A stretch of DNA of 37,164 nt from Actinoplanes auranticolor (GCF_018332655.1 NZ_BOQL01000033.1:1-37164); one strand, 5' to 3'. Shown: positions 6,972-16,300, counted from the stretch's first letter. Numbers and translations: made by a program. Notes: generated from the letters alone by a model not told the origin.

Positions 6972-6993
6972 CGCCCGGTCGTAACACCGGGCG
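6972..6993 (+). promoter_or_regulatory. Perfect 8-bp dyad upstream of the ABM-domain gene
   Basis: CGCCCGGT (6972-6979) and ACCGGGCG (6986-6993) form a perfect inverted repeat around CGTAAC. It encloses a possible -10 (TAACAC, 6982-6987) and ends 15 bases before the ATG at 7009. It may be an operator, or a U-less terminator for the SnoaL-like gene. Confidence 0.45.
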
Positions 6994-7008
6994 TGAATCA
7001 TCGGGGGT

Positions 7009-7602
7009 ATGGAAACCGCAGCACCCCAGCTCGCCGTCACCGTGGCGATCACCCGCCGGGCCGATCCGTCGCGGAACGCGGAGATGCTGGCCTGGGTCCG
7101 GGCCGGCACCACGCTGGCCGAGGACTTCCCCGGCTTCCTCGGGGTGGGCTGGGTGCGGCCGGTGCTGGGCTCGACGGAGTGGCACATGCTCTACCGCTTC
7201 GCCGACGCGGACGCCCTGCACGCATGGGAGGAGTCGCCGCAGCGGCAGTGGTGGCTGTCGTCGGCGCAGGGCATGGTCGAACACACCCGGGTGGAGCGGC
7301 GGACCGGCATCGAGGGCTGGTTCGACCCGCCGCAGGAGCACGAGGTCGACGACCTCACCGGCCCGCCGCCGGGGCCGCCGCCGCGCTGGAAGCAGGCGGT
7401 GACCATCTGGCTGGGCTTCTTCCCGCTCAGCCTGCTGGCGGCGGTGACGCTGGGGCACCTGCTGGACGGGCGGAACGCGGTGGTCCGCACGCTGGTGACC
7501 ACGGTGTGCCTGACGCCGCTGATGACGTACCTGGTGCTCCCGCGGGTCACCAAGGCCCTGCAGTGGTGGTTGCACGGGCAGCCACCGCCGTGGCGCCGCT
7601 GA
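7009..7602 (+). CDS. ABM-domain protein with C-terminal membrane anchor
   Basis: A 197-residue protein. Residues about 9-100 resemble an antibiotic biosynthesis monooxygenase (ABM) ferredoxin-like domain (VTVAITRRADPSRNAEMLAW, then FLGVGWVRP and WHMLYRFADADALHAWEES). A proline-rich linker and two hydrophobic segments follow (VTIWLGFFPLSLLAAVTLG and a second around TLVTTVCLTPLMTYLVLP). This ABM-plus-two-helix layout is known from actinobacteria; its function is not. The start is ATG 7009 with a G-run directly upstream. The gene ends 42 bases before the MFS exporter, which has its own promoter-like dyad. Confidence 0.78.
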   Translation: METAAPQLAVTVAITRRADPSRNAEMLAWVRAGTTLAEDFPGFLGVGWVRPVLGSTEWHMLYRFADADALHAWEESPQRQWWLSSAQGMVEHTRVERRTGIEGWFDPPQEHEVDDLTGPPPGPPPRWKQAVTIWLGFFPLSLLAAVTLGHLLDGRNAVVRTLVTTVCLTPLMTYLVLPRVTKALQWWLHGQPPPWRR

Positions 7603-7606
7603 CCAC

Positions 7607-7637
7607 TTGACCCTCGACCAGGTCGAGGCACCAGCCT
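7607..7637 (+). promoter_or_regulatory. MerR-style promoter with 17-bp palindrome
   Basis: TTGACC (7607-7612) is a good -35. CCTCGACC-A-GGTCGAGG (7612-7628) is a perfect 8-bp inverted repeat directly behind it. A -10 would fall near 7632-7637 (19-bp spacer), although its sequence CAGCCT is weak. A dyad inside an overlong spacer is the mark of MerR-family activated promoters. It lies just upstream of the exporter GTG at 7645, which would then be nearly leaderless. Confidence 0.6.
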
Positions 7638-7644
7638 CTCATCC

Positions 7645-8898
7645 GTGCGGGGATACGGAATCTGGCTGGCGGCCGCGACGGTGTCACTGCTCGGCACGCA
7701 GGTGCTGGGCTTCGCGATGGCCTGGGTCGCGGCCGGGCGGGGCGGGGCGTTCGCCGGCCTGGTGCTGACGGCGATCAACCTGCCCCGGGTGCTGTTGCTG
7801 CTGGCGGGCGGGGCGGTGGCCGACCGGGTCGGTGCCTGGCACGTGATGATCGTCGCCGACGTGGTGATGACGGTGGTGATGCTGGTGCTCGCGGGGGCGG
7901 CCCTGGCCGTGGGCGAGCAGCCGTGGTTGCTGGTGGGTGCGGCGCTGGCGGTCGGGCTCGTCGACGCGTTCTATCTGCCCAGCTCCGGATCGCTGCCGCG
8001 GTTACTGGTGAGCGGTCCGGGGCTGGCCCGGGCGTTGTCGGCCCGCCAGCTCGCCGGGCAGCTCGTGGCTGCGGCCGGGCCCCCGCTGGGTGCGCTGGTG
8101 GTGGCTGCCGCCGGGATCGCCGCCGCGGCCCTCGGGAACGCAGCGACGTTCGCCCTGATGGCGGTGGTGCTCCTGGGACTGCGGCGAAGCCTGCCCGGCC
8201 CGGCTGCGCCCACGGGCGCAGCCCCGGTGCCCGCGGCGCGAGGTTTCTGGCGGCAGGCTGCTGACGGGGTACGCACAGCGGCGGGGGACAGGGTGTTGCG
8301 TCCGGCGCTCCTGCTGACCGCCGCTGCCGCCGCCTTCCTGCTGCCCGTAGCCGGACTGCTGGTGCCCCTGCTGGCCCGCCAGCGACAGTGGCCCGCCGCT
8401 GCCGGTGGATCGATCGTGGGCGCGATAGCCCTGGGTACGGCCGTCGTGGCCGGCACCGTGCTGCTGCGGGGCGCGGCGCGCCGGCCCGGTGCGGTGGCGA
8501 TCACCGGCCTGCTGATAGCCGCGGGGTCGGTGGGGGCGCTCGCGGTGGCGCCGGGCGCTCCGGCGGCGATCGGTGCCGGGTTGGTCGCGGGGCTGGGTAA
8601 CGGGCTGTTCAGCGCGCACATCGCGCCGCTGGTGCTGGAGGCGGCGCCGGCCACCCACCTGGCCCGGATCCAGGCGGTGCTGGTGCTCGTGCAGAGCGTG
8701 CCGCTGCTGGTCACCAACAACGCGCTCGGTGGGCTGGCCGACGCGGGCTCGGCGTCGGTGGTGCTACTGGTCTGCGCCTCGGCGTTGGCTCTGGCGACGG
8801 CCTTGACGGCTGTGTGCAGTGACCTGGGTCAGGCTGGGCGGTTCCAGCGGGCGCCGAGTTCGGCGGGGGTGGGGGCGGTGCCGGTGAGGTTGCCGTAG
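7645..8898 (+). CDS. MFS transporter (EntS/DHA3-like exporter)
   Basis: A 417-residue protein with about 10-12 hydrophobic segments and the cytoplasmic loop motif GGAVADRVGAWHV after helix 2, typical of MFS proteins. The gene ends in a 25-residue non-hydrophobic tail (from about DLGQAGRFQR) that is encoded where it overlaps the convergent TetR gene by 70 bases. This tail may be a read-through extension not shared by homologues. The GTG start has no ribosome site. Drug or siderophore export is likely for this class; the substrate is not readable. The palindrome upstream suggests induction by a MerR regulator. Confidence 0.88.
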   Translation: MRGYGIWLAAATVSLLGTQVLGFAMAWVAAGRGGAFAGLVLTAINLPRVLLLLAGGAVADRVGAWHVMIVADVVMTVVMLVLAGAALAVGEQPWLLVGAALAVGLVDAFYLPSSGSLPRLLVSGPGLARALSARQLAGQLVAAAGPPLGALVVAAAGIAAAALGNAATFALMAVVLLGLRRSLPGPAAPTGAAPVPAARGFWRQAADGVRTAAGDRVLRPALLLTAAAAAFLLPVAGLLVPLLARQRQWPAAAGGSIVGAIALGTAVVAGTVLLRGAARRPGAVAITGLLIAAGSVGALAVAPGAPAAIGAGLVAGLGNGLFSAHIAPLVLEAAPATHLARIQAVLVLVQSVPLLVTNNALGGLADAGSASVVLLVCASALALATALTAVCSDLGQAGRFQRAPSSAGVGAVPVRLP

Positions 8899-9470
8899 GA
8901 GGTTGCGGCGGCGCGGAGGCCGGCGAGGTGGATGTCCAGGAAGCGGGCGCGTAGTTCGCGGATCTGGTCCGGGTCGCCGAGGCGGATGGCGGCGAGCTGC
9001 TCGTAGATCATCGGCAGGTCGGTGCTCTCCAGGTCGGCGCGGACGACGCCGGCGCGCTGGGCGCGGCGCAGGATGCCGTCCGCCAGTGCGCTTGCCTGGG
9101 CCGCCAGGTCGCGGTGCTCCGGCGTGGGGGTGAACCGGCCGGCCAGGTACACGGTGAGCGAGTGGACGTCGGCCTCCACGATGCCGCGCACGAACGTCAC
9201 GAAGGAATCCCACGGGTCGGCCACCTCGCCGGCTGCCCGGGCGATCGTGACGAACTGCCCCAGGCCGTCGAGACAGAGCGTGGCCAGCAGGGCCTCCTTG
9301 CTGGGGTAGCGCCGGTACAGCGCGCTGATGCCGACACCCGCGGACCGGGCGACCGCGCTGATGGGGGCGTCCGGATCAGCGACGAAGACATCCCGGGCCG
9401 CGGCGAGGATCACGCCGTTGTTACGGGCGGCCTGGGCGCGGCGGCCGTTGAGGACTGCGGGTTCCGTCAT
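8829..9470 (-). CDS. TetR-family transcriptional regulator
   Basis: A 213-residue repressor with an N-terminal helix-turn-helix (PISAVARSAGVGISALYRRY, then PSKEALL) and a ligand-binding C-terminal half. I chose ATG 9470 because GAGG lies six bases upstream; ATG 9482 in frame has no such site. It is divergent from the DinB/mycothiol gene, and the 130 bases between hold two CGGAAC-type palindromes, one over its own -35 region, so autorepression and control of the neighbour are likely. Its 3' end overlaps the MFS gene by 70 bases, tail to tail, which may also link those two by antisense transcription. Confidence 0.92.
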   Translation of the reverse strand: MTEPAVLNGRRAQAARNNGVILAAARDVFVADPDAPISAVARSAGVGISALYRRYPSKEALLATLCLDGLGQFVTIARAAGEVADPWDSFVTFVRGIVEADVHSLTVYLAGRFTPTPEHRDLAAQASALADGILRRAQRAGVVRADLESTDLPMIYEQLAAIRLGDPDQIRELRARFLDIHLAGLRAAATSYGNLTGTAPTPAELGARWNRPA

Positions 9471-9512
9471 GGTCAACCTCATTCCGGGCAGGGCGGGGGC
9501 GACATCCGCTTC

Positions 9513-9518
9513 AGGCTA
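9513..9518 (-). promoter_or_regulatory. -10 element TAGCCT for the TetR gene
   Basis: On the minus strand TAGCCT fits the actinobacterial -10; its -35 region (about 9536-9542) lies inside the first operator-like palindrome. Confidence 0.5.
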
Positions 9519-9522
9519 GCAC

Positions 9523-9582
9523 TTGTGCGGAACGGATCATTCCGCTACCGTAAATGGCAACGGAACGATCTGCTCCGTTCCG
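9523..9582 (+). promoter_or_regulatory. Promoter with two TetR-type operators
   Basis: For the plus strand, TTGTGC (9523-9528) and TACCGT (9546-9551) form -35 and -10 with a 17-bp spacer. Operator 1, CGGAA-N7-TTCCG (9528-9544), fills the spacer. Operator 2, CGGAACG-N8-CGTTCCG (9561-9582), lies just downstream of the expected start. Both share the CGGAAC half-site. Binding would block RNA polymerase in both directions. Confidence 0.65.
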
Positions 9583-9602
9583 ATCAATTGCGAGGAGAGA
9601 TC

Positions 9603-10196
9603 ATGATTGCGACGACCAGCTGGACCGTCCTGGATCGCGCCCACGCGGCGCTGCGTGGGACGGTGGCGGCGCTGACCTCGGCCGACCTCGGCCGACCGAC
9701 ACCCTGCGACCGGTGGACCGTGGCCCAGGTTCTGCAGCACGCGGCGGGCGACCAGCTGGCCTACGTCGCCGCTGTCACCGGGCACGGCGGTCCGGCCGAG
9801 GACCCGTTCGCCCCGTCGGGCACGCTGGCCGGCGACCCCATGGATCTCATCGAGCCCGTGCTCGCCGCGTCGGGCGCCGCCTTCGCCACCGTCGACCCGG
9901 CCGGCACGGCGCCGACCCCGCTGCCGCACGGCGCTCTACCCGTCGCGACGGCCGTCGGTGCCGCAGCCCTCGACGCCGCCGTGCACGCCTGGGACATCGC
10001 GGTTGCGACAGCTCAGCCCGCGCGGCTCGACGACGATCTCGCTGCCGAGCTGCTGCCGGTGGCTCGGGCGATCGTCGAGCCGCTGCGCCAGTACGGCGCC
10101 TTCGCCGCCGCGCTGCCGGTGGGTGAGCACGACGGTGCGGCCGCGGAGCTGCTGCGGTATCTCGGCCGCGACCCGCAGTGGTCCGGGCAGAGCTGA
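9603..10196 (+). CDS. TIGR03086-type mycothiol-dependent / DinB-fold protein
   Basis: A 197-residue protein of the DinB/mycothiol maleylpyruvate isomerase-like superfamily. The N-terminal signature is clear (LTSADLGRPTPCDRWTVAQV followed by LQHAAGDQLAYV), including the conserved His of the metal site (LQHAAG). A second His, in AVHAWDIA, is characteristic of the TIGR03086 group. Such proteins use mycothiol or bacillithiol to modify small electrophiles; the substrate here is unknown. GAGGAGA lies upstream of the ATG at 9603. The gene is divergent from a TetR regulator and probably repressed by it, so it looks like an inducible detoxification gene. Confidence 0.88.
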   Translation: MIATTSWTVLDRAHAALRGTVAALTSADLGRPTPCDRWTVAQVLQHAAGDQLAYVAAVTGHGGPAEDPFAPSGTLAGDPMDLIEPVLAASGAAFATVDPAGTAPTPLPHGALPVATAVGAAALDAAVHAWDIAVATAQPARLDDDLAAELLPVARAIVEPLRQYGAFAAALPVGEHDGAAAELLRYLGRDPQWSGQS

Positions 10197-10450
10197 CCGC
10201 CCCCGGTACCAGGCGCCCCGCGCGTCCCGGTGTTTCTCGGACCGGGCTCCCGGGCCGGGCTCCCGGACCGGTCCCCGGACCGGCCCCTGGATCGGCCTCC
10301 CGGCCGGCCTCGGACCGGCCCCTGGATCGGCCTCCGACCGGTCACCGGACCGGCCTGCCGACCAGGCTCCGGACAGGCCGCCAACTTCCGGGCGATTTCG
10401 TTCAGCTCGCCCCCTCCCCGCCCGATCGTTGGCGGCGAGGAGGCAATCAG
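10197..10450 (+). repeat. Non-coding stretch with a 25-bp direct repeat and CCGG-rich decay
   Basis: The 25-bp sequence at 10276-10300 (starts CGGACCGGCC, ends CGGCCTCC) is repeated exactly at 10311-10335, ten bases later, giving a 35-bp period. Partial copies of CCGGACCGG surround it from about 10235 to 10380. The stretch lies between the DinB gene and the diguanylate cyclase. No gene is seen. The promoter of the next gene is probably downstream of the repeats. Confidence 0.75.
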
Positions 10451-12283
10451 ATGCGGCTGCGCAACTGGCTCGCCGTGGTCGTCAGCGTTCTGCTGCTGGT
10501 GGCCGTCGGCATCGTGGGCGTGATGGTGAACCGGTCGGCGTTACGCGCCGCCGACACGGTGCACCGTTCCGACTCGCTGGCGCTCGCCGTCAACAACGCC
10601 ACCCTCGCCGGGCAGATGCAGCAGCTTTCGGCCAAGGAGCTCAAGGGCTTCGCCGACAGCTACCCCTTCCACCTCGGCGCCGGCGCCGCCGGGGACCGTC
10701 AGGCCCTCGAGGGGTACGTCGCCAAGTCCACCTCCTTCCCGTACGGGGCCGCGATCACCGGGCTCGACGGCACCGTGCTGAACGCCTCCCGGGGGAACCC
10801 GCTGCCGTCGTCCACCGATGCCGGTTACCAGCCGATGCGCCGGCTCCTCGCGGCCGGCAAGCTCGGGGTCTCGTCGGTGATGCAGGTCAAGGACGCAGGC
10901 GGCATCCTCGTCTCGGTCGAGGCTTTCGCCGTGCCCATCAAGGTCGGCGGCGCCCCGGCGGCGTTGCTCATCGGCTACCACAAGCTCGCGGCCACGACGC
11001 TGCAGGCGTACACCGCGCGGCTGCGGTCGTCGGCGCACCTGACCACGATCGTCGACACCACCGGGCAGGTCGGTTACACGAGCCAGGCCGAGCGGATCGG
11101 CAGCCGGATCGATCCCGCGGTGGTCAGCGCCGCGGCGAAGGTGACCGAGGGGTCGGAGTTCGTCGAGTACCACGCGGCCGGCACCGCGATGATCTCGATC
11201 GTCGTGAAGAACGAGTCTCTGCCGGGCGGCTGGGCGTACGTGCGCACCCAGACGAAGGCCTCCTTCGACGGCGCCGTGCACAGCCGCAGCCAGACCATCA
11301 ACCTGACGTTGCTGGCGATGCTCCTGATCGGCGCCGTCGGTATCTCGGCCCTCGGCTACCGCACCCAGGTCCAGCGGCGCCGGGCCGACGAGCGGTTCCA
11401 GGCCCTGTTCCTGCACGCCCCGGACATGGTGGCGGTGCTCGACGCCGAGGGCCGGGTCGCGTACTCCAGTCCCAGCGCCGCCTCGGTGCTGCACTTCCCG
11501 GCGGGTTCGCTGCAGGGTTCCAGCGTTTTCGAGCTGGTGCACCCGGAGGACCGCCCGCGGATGCGCGAGGCCTTCGCCGCCCTGCTCAGCGGGCGGGACT
11601 CGGTGCTGCGGTTGCAGACCCGGATCCTCAACCGGGCCGGCAACGCCACCTGGTTCGAGTTCACCGCCTCCAACCAGATGCAGAACCCGGCGCTGACCGG
11701 CATCGTCATCAACGCCCGCGACATCTCCGAGAACCGGGCGTTCCAGGAACGGCTGCACCACGAGGCCACCCACGACGCGCTCACCGGCCTGCCCAACCGC
11801 CGGCGTATGCAGGACGCGCTGGGCACTTCACTGCGCGACGACGCGGTGGCCGTGCTCTTCGTCGACCTCGACGGTTTCAAGCCGGTCAACGACGCGCACG
11901 GGCACGAGGCCGGCGACGAACTGCTGCGCCAGGTCGCCGAGCGGCTCAGCGCCTGCGTCCGCGAGGGTGACGTGCTGGCCCGGGTCGGCGGGGACGAGTT
12001 CGTGGTGCTGATGCCCGGAGTCACCGACCAGGCCGACGCCGATGCGATGAGCCAGCGGGTCCGGACCGCGGTGGAGCGCCCGTTCCCGGTGTTCGGCGCC
12101 GACATCACCATCGGGGCCAGCGTCGGCGTGCACCTGGCCACCCCCGACGACGACCCGGACCAGGCCCTGCGCGCCGCCGACCACGCCATGTACGCGGTCA
12201 AGCACCTCGGCGGCGGCCGGCGCGCGCACGGCGTACCGGAACAGCGCGAACCGGCCCGCGTCGGCCGGCACCGCGCCGACTAG
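10451..12283 (+). CDS. Membrane-bound diguanylate cyclase (CACHE-like, PAS, GGDEF)
   Basis: A 610-residue protein expected to make cyclic di-GMP. A transmembrane segment near residues 5-28 is followed by an extracytoplasmic domain of about 250 residues resembling dCACHE, a second transmembrane segment (NLTLLAMLLIGAVGISALGY), a PAS domain (FQALFLHAPDMVAVLDAEGR) and a GGDEF domain. The catalytic signature GGDEF is intact at 513-517. The inhibitory I-site RxxD is present as REGD, five residues before it, implying product feedback. There is no EAL domain. ATG 10451 has GAGGAGG upstream; the longer upstream frame runs through the repeat region and is rejected. Confidence 0.93.
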   Translation: MRLRNWLAVVVSVLLLVAVGIVGVMVNRSALRAADTVHRSDSLALAVNNATLAGQMQQLSAKELKGFADSYPFHLGAGAAGDRQALEGYVAKSTSFPYGAAITGLDGTVLNASRGNPLPSSTDAGYQPMRRLLAAGKLGVSSVMQVKDAGGILVSVEAFAVPIKVGGAPAALLIGYHKLAATTLQAYTARLRSSAHLTTIVDTTGQVGYTSQAERIGSRIDPAVVSAAAKVTEGSEFVEYHAAGTAMISIVVKNESLPGGWAYVRTQTKASFDGAVHSRSQTINLTLLAMLLIGAVGISALGYRTQVQRRRADERFQALFLHAPDMVAVLDAEGRVAYSSPSAASVLHFPAGSLQGSSVFELVHPEDRPRMREAFAALLSGRDSVLRLQTRILNRAGNATWFEFTASNQMQNPALTGIVINARDISENRAFQERLHHEATHDALTGLPNRRRMQDALGTSLRDDAVAVLFVDLDGFKPVNDAHGHEAGDELLRQVAERLSACVREGDVLARVGGDEFVVLMPGVTDQADADAMSQRVRTAVERPFPVFGADITIGASVGVHLATPDDDPDQALRAADHAMYAVKHLGGGRRAHGVPEQREPARVGRHRAD

Positions 12284-12320
12284 CCACGACATCGCACTCA
12301 GACCGGGGGCCTCGAGCGGC

Positions 12321-12326
12321 TAGGTT
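12321..12326 (+). promoter_or_regulatory. -10 element TAGGTT, leaderless start
   Basis: TAGGTT ends six bases before the ATG at 12333, with no ribosome site between. Confidence 0.6.
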
Positions 12327-12332
12327 GGCCCT

Positions 12333-13289
12333 ATGGCCACCAAGTCACCCGCGGTCGAGGTCGACACCGGGGAGCACACCGTCCGTGTCTCGAACCCGGA
12401 CCGGGTGTACTTCCCGGAGCTGGGGCTGACCAAGCTCGACCTGGTCAACTACTACCTGAGCGTCGGCGACGGCATCGTCCGGGCGCTGCGCGAGCGGCCC
12501 TGCATGCTGCACCGCTTCCCCGACGGCCTGGCGGGGGAGAAGGTGCACCAGAAGCGGGTGCCGCACGGCGCCCCGCCCTGGCTGCAGACGGTCCGGGTGG
12601 AGTTCCCCCGTTACAAGCGGCACGCCGACGAGTTGTGTGTGACCCAGCTCGGCGAGGTGATCTGGGCCGTGCAGATGTCGACCGTCGAGTTCCACCCGTG
12701 GAATTCCCGGCGTGCCGACACCGAGAAGCCCGACGAGTGGCGCATCGACCTGGATCCGATGCCTGACTGCGGGTTCGGCACCGTGCGCCGGGTCGCGCAC
12801 GTGGCCCACGAGGTCCTGGACGAGCTGGGCATCACCGGCTATCCCAAGACCTCCGGCGGCCGGGGCCTGCACATCTACGTCCGCATCGCCCCCGAGCACG
12901 GCTTCGCCGACGTACGCCGGGCGGCGCTGGCCTTCGCCCGGGAGGTCGAGCGCCGCTCGCCGGAGGTGACCACCACCTGGTGGCGCAAGGACCGCGACCC
13001 CGAGAAGCTGTTCGTGGACTACAACCAGAACGCCCGCGACCACACCATCGCCAGCGCGTACTCGGTGCGGGGCAATCAGCGGGGGACGGTCTCCACGCCG
13101 ATCCGCTGGGACGAGATCGACGCCGTCGAGCCCGACGAGTTCACCCTGCAGACCGTGCCGGCGCGCTTCGCCGAGCTGGGTGACCTGCACGCGAGCATCG
13201 ACGACACCGCCTTCGACCTCACCACGCTGCTGGAGTGGGCCGAGCGGGACGAGAAGGCCGGTCTGGCCGGGCCGGCCGACCCCGAGTGA
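12333..13289 (+). CDS. Stand-alone LigD-type polymerase/primase domain protein
   Basis: A 318-residue archaeo-eukaryotic primase-fold polymerase matching the polymerase domain of bacterial LigD, which adds nucleotides, often ribonucleotides, at broken DNA ends during end joining. Catalytic Asp139 and Asp141 stand in RIDLDP, and the SGGRGLHIYV nucleotide-binding motif follows. The N-terminal part (NPDRVYFPELGLTKLDLVNY) and KLFVDYNQNARDHTIA also fit. No ligase, nuclease or Ku gene is nearby, so it is one of the separate PolDom proteins common in actinobacteria. Transcription appears leaderless. It starts 49 bases after the diguanylate cyclase. Confidence 0.93.
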   Translation: MATKSPAVEVDTGEHTVRVSNPDRVYFPELGLTKLDLVNYYLSVGDGIVRALRERPCMLHRFPDGLAGEKVHQKRVPHGAPPWLQTVRVEFPRYKRHADELCVTQLGEVIWAVQMSTVEFHPWNSRRADTEKPDEWRIDLDPMPDCGFGTVRRVAHVAHEVLDELGITGYPKTSGGRGLHIYVRIAPEHGFADVRRAALAFAREVERRSPEVTTTWWRKDRDPEKLFVDYNQNARDHTIASAYSVRGNQRGTVSTPIRWDEIDAVEPDEFTLQTVPARFAELGDLHASIDDTAFDLTTLLEWAERDEKAGLAGPADPE

Positions 13290-13398
13290 CGGCTGTCCAC
13301 ATCACGCCATGTCCGCTCTGCGGCAGCCACACGTAACACGACGGTGAATATCCGGACTCCATGATGCGTGCAGCGAACCACGCTGCGAAGGAGTCCCC

Positions 13399-16300
13399 AT
13401 GCTGAGTCGTCTGCTCGTCGGCGTCCTGATCGGAGCCACGGCGATACCCGGCCCCGCGGCGGCCGCCCCGGCCGCACCGGCACCGGCCCGGGCCGAGCCC
13501 GGCGCCGCGACCATCACCCTGATCACCGGCGACACGGTCGCACTCACCCGGGCCGGCCAGCGGTACGCGGCCACGGTCCGTCCCGCCCCCGGCCGCGAGG
13601 GCGTCACGTTCCACACCTTCGAGACCGACGGCGGCCTGCGGGTGCTGCCGGCCGACGCCATCCCGCTGGTCGACGCGGGCCGCCTCGACGCCGAGCTGTT
13701 CGACGTCGAGCACCTGGTGGCCCAGGGCTACGGCGACGCGGCCTCGGCCACCCTGCCGCTGATCATCCAGGGCGGCGGCGCTGCCTTCCGTACCGCCGAC
13801 GCGCGCGCCCTGACCAGCATCGACGCGACCGCGATCAAGCCGGCCAAGGACACTCTGGCCGCCTTCTGGAAGGCCCGGACCGCGGCCGCCCGGACCGCGG
13901 GTGACACGCGCATCTGGCTGGACGGCAAGGTCAAGCCGGTGCTCGACCGCAGCACGGCCCAGATCGGCGCCCCCACCGCCTGGCAGGCCGGGCTCGACGG
14001 CCGCGGCGTCAAGGTCGCCGTGCTCGACACCGGCGTCGACGCCGGCCACCCCGACCTCGCGGGCCGGATCACCGAGGCGCGCAACTTCAGCGCGAGCGAG
14101 GACACCGTCGACCGCTTCGGTCACGGCACCCACGTCGCGGCGACGGTCGCCGGCAGCGGCGCGGCCTCCGGCGGCAGCCGCAAGGGCGTCGCGTACGGCG
14201 CCCAGCTGCTGATCGGCAAGGTGCTGGACGACAGCGGCTCCGGCTACGAGTCGGAGATCATCCAGGGCATGCAGTGGGCCGTGGCGCAGGGGGCCAAGGT
14301 GGTCACCATGAGCCTGGGCGGCTCGGCCACCGACGGCACCGACCCGATGAGCGTCGCGGTCGACGAGATCAGCGCGGCCAGCGGCGCGCTGTTCGTCATC
14401 GCGGCGGGCAACGAGGGCGCGGACTCCACTGTCGGCACGCCCGGCGCCGCCCCCAGCGCGCTCACGGTCGGCGCGGTCGGCCGGGCCGATCAGCTCGCCG
14501 ACTTCTCCAGCCGCGGCCCGCGCCTCGGCGACCTCGGTCTGAAGCCGGAGATCACCGCGCCGGGCGTCGCCATCGTGGCGGCCCGCGCGGCCGGCACCAC
14601 GATGGGCGACCCGGTCGACGAGTACTACACCGCGGCCTCCGGCACGTCGATGGCGACGCCGCACATCGCCGGCTCGGCGGCGCTGCTGGCCCAGCAGCAC
14701 CCGGACTGGACCGGCGCCAGGATCAAGGAAACGCTGGTCAGCACCGCGAAGACCGCCGCCGGCCAGTCCGTGTACGCCCAGGGCGCCGGCCGCGTCGACC
14801 TCGTCCGGGCCACCACCCAGCGGGTCACCGGCACCGCCGTTGCGGACTTCGGCCTGCACGCCGTCGGCGAGACGCCGAGCATCGCCACGAAGACGGTGAC
14901 CTACACGAACGCCGGCAGCACGCCGGTGACCCTGGCCCTGTCCGCACCGGCCGGCTTCACCACGGACAAGCCCAGCGTCACCGTGCCGGCCGCCCGTTCC
15001 GCGGCCGTCTTGCTCAGTGTCGACTTCGCGCAGCAGGACCAGGGCCGGTTCAGCGGCTGGCTCAAGGCCACCGCCACCGGCACCGTGGTCACCACCGCGA
15101 TCGGCGCGACCCTGGACGGCCCGCGGCACACCGTCACGGTCAAGGCCGTCGACCGCAGCGGTACGCCGGCAGCGGTGCCCGCGCTGACCATCCACGGCGA
15201 CGACAGCCGCTTCGACGTCCTCGGCTGGTTCGGCACCGACGGCCGGACGTGGGAGGTGCAGGAGGGGACGTACCTGCTCGACGCGCTGCTGGAGGACGGT
15301 GCGCCGCTGGACGAGCAGGCGACCTACGTGAGCATCCCGGAGCTGCGGGTCGACCGGGACATCGAGGTGCTGATCGACGCCCGCAAGGGCACGCCGATCC
15401 GGATCGAGACACCGCAGCCGTCCGAGCAGCAGGCGGTGCTCAGCTACTACGTGCACCGGGTCACCGGTACGGGCCGCGGCATCGCCCACGGCGTCATGCA
15501 CTTCAGCAACGTCGAGCAGGTCAACGTCGTGCCGACGAGGAAGGTGGCCCGGGGCAGTTTCGAGTTCTCGTCGCGCTGGCAGCTCGTGGCGCCGATGGTG
15601 CGGACCGAGGTGCCCGGGGTCGGGGGTCCGCTCGACGTCAACCTGTTCGGCAACTCGCCGGCGTACTCCGGCACCAGGCGGTTCCCGCTGACGACGTGGG
15701 GCGCGGGCTCCGTACGCGGGAAAGCGGTCCTGATCCCGGCGACCGACGAGGACGAGCTGGACCAGATCGCCGCGGCGGCGCGAGCCGGCGCGGCCGCGGC
15801 CCTGCTGGTCCGGCCCGCGGACCGGTCCGCGTGGACGGTGCACGCACCGGACGCCGAGCAGCTGCCGGTGACCTCGCTGGCCGTGGCCTACGACGACGGC
15901 CAGCGGCTGCTCGCCCGGGCCGCCCGGCCGGGCGCGACGATCGGCCTGACCCTGACCCGGTCGAGCCCGTACCTCTACGACGTGTTCCAGGTGTCGAAGG
16001 ACCGCATCCCGGAGCGGGTCGTGCACCGGGTGACCGCCGCCAACAGCCGGCGGATCAGCACGACCTACGCCGACAACGGCGGTTTCGACTGGGTGAAGGA
16101 GCAGCGGTTCGGATGGCGCCCCTGGCAGACGTACTCGTGGAACGACACCTCCCGGGCGGTGCAGACGCCGTCGGCCCGCGAGGAGTGGGTGTCGGCCGGC
16201 GACTCGGTGTGGCAGCACCGGGTGCACAGTCTCTACCCGTGGAGCAGCTTCGGGCCGTTGCAGAATGGCTTCATCGAGCCGCCGCGGAGCTACAGCAGGG

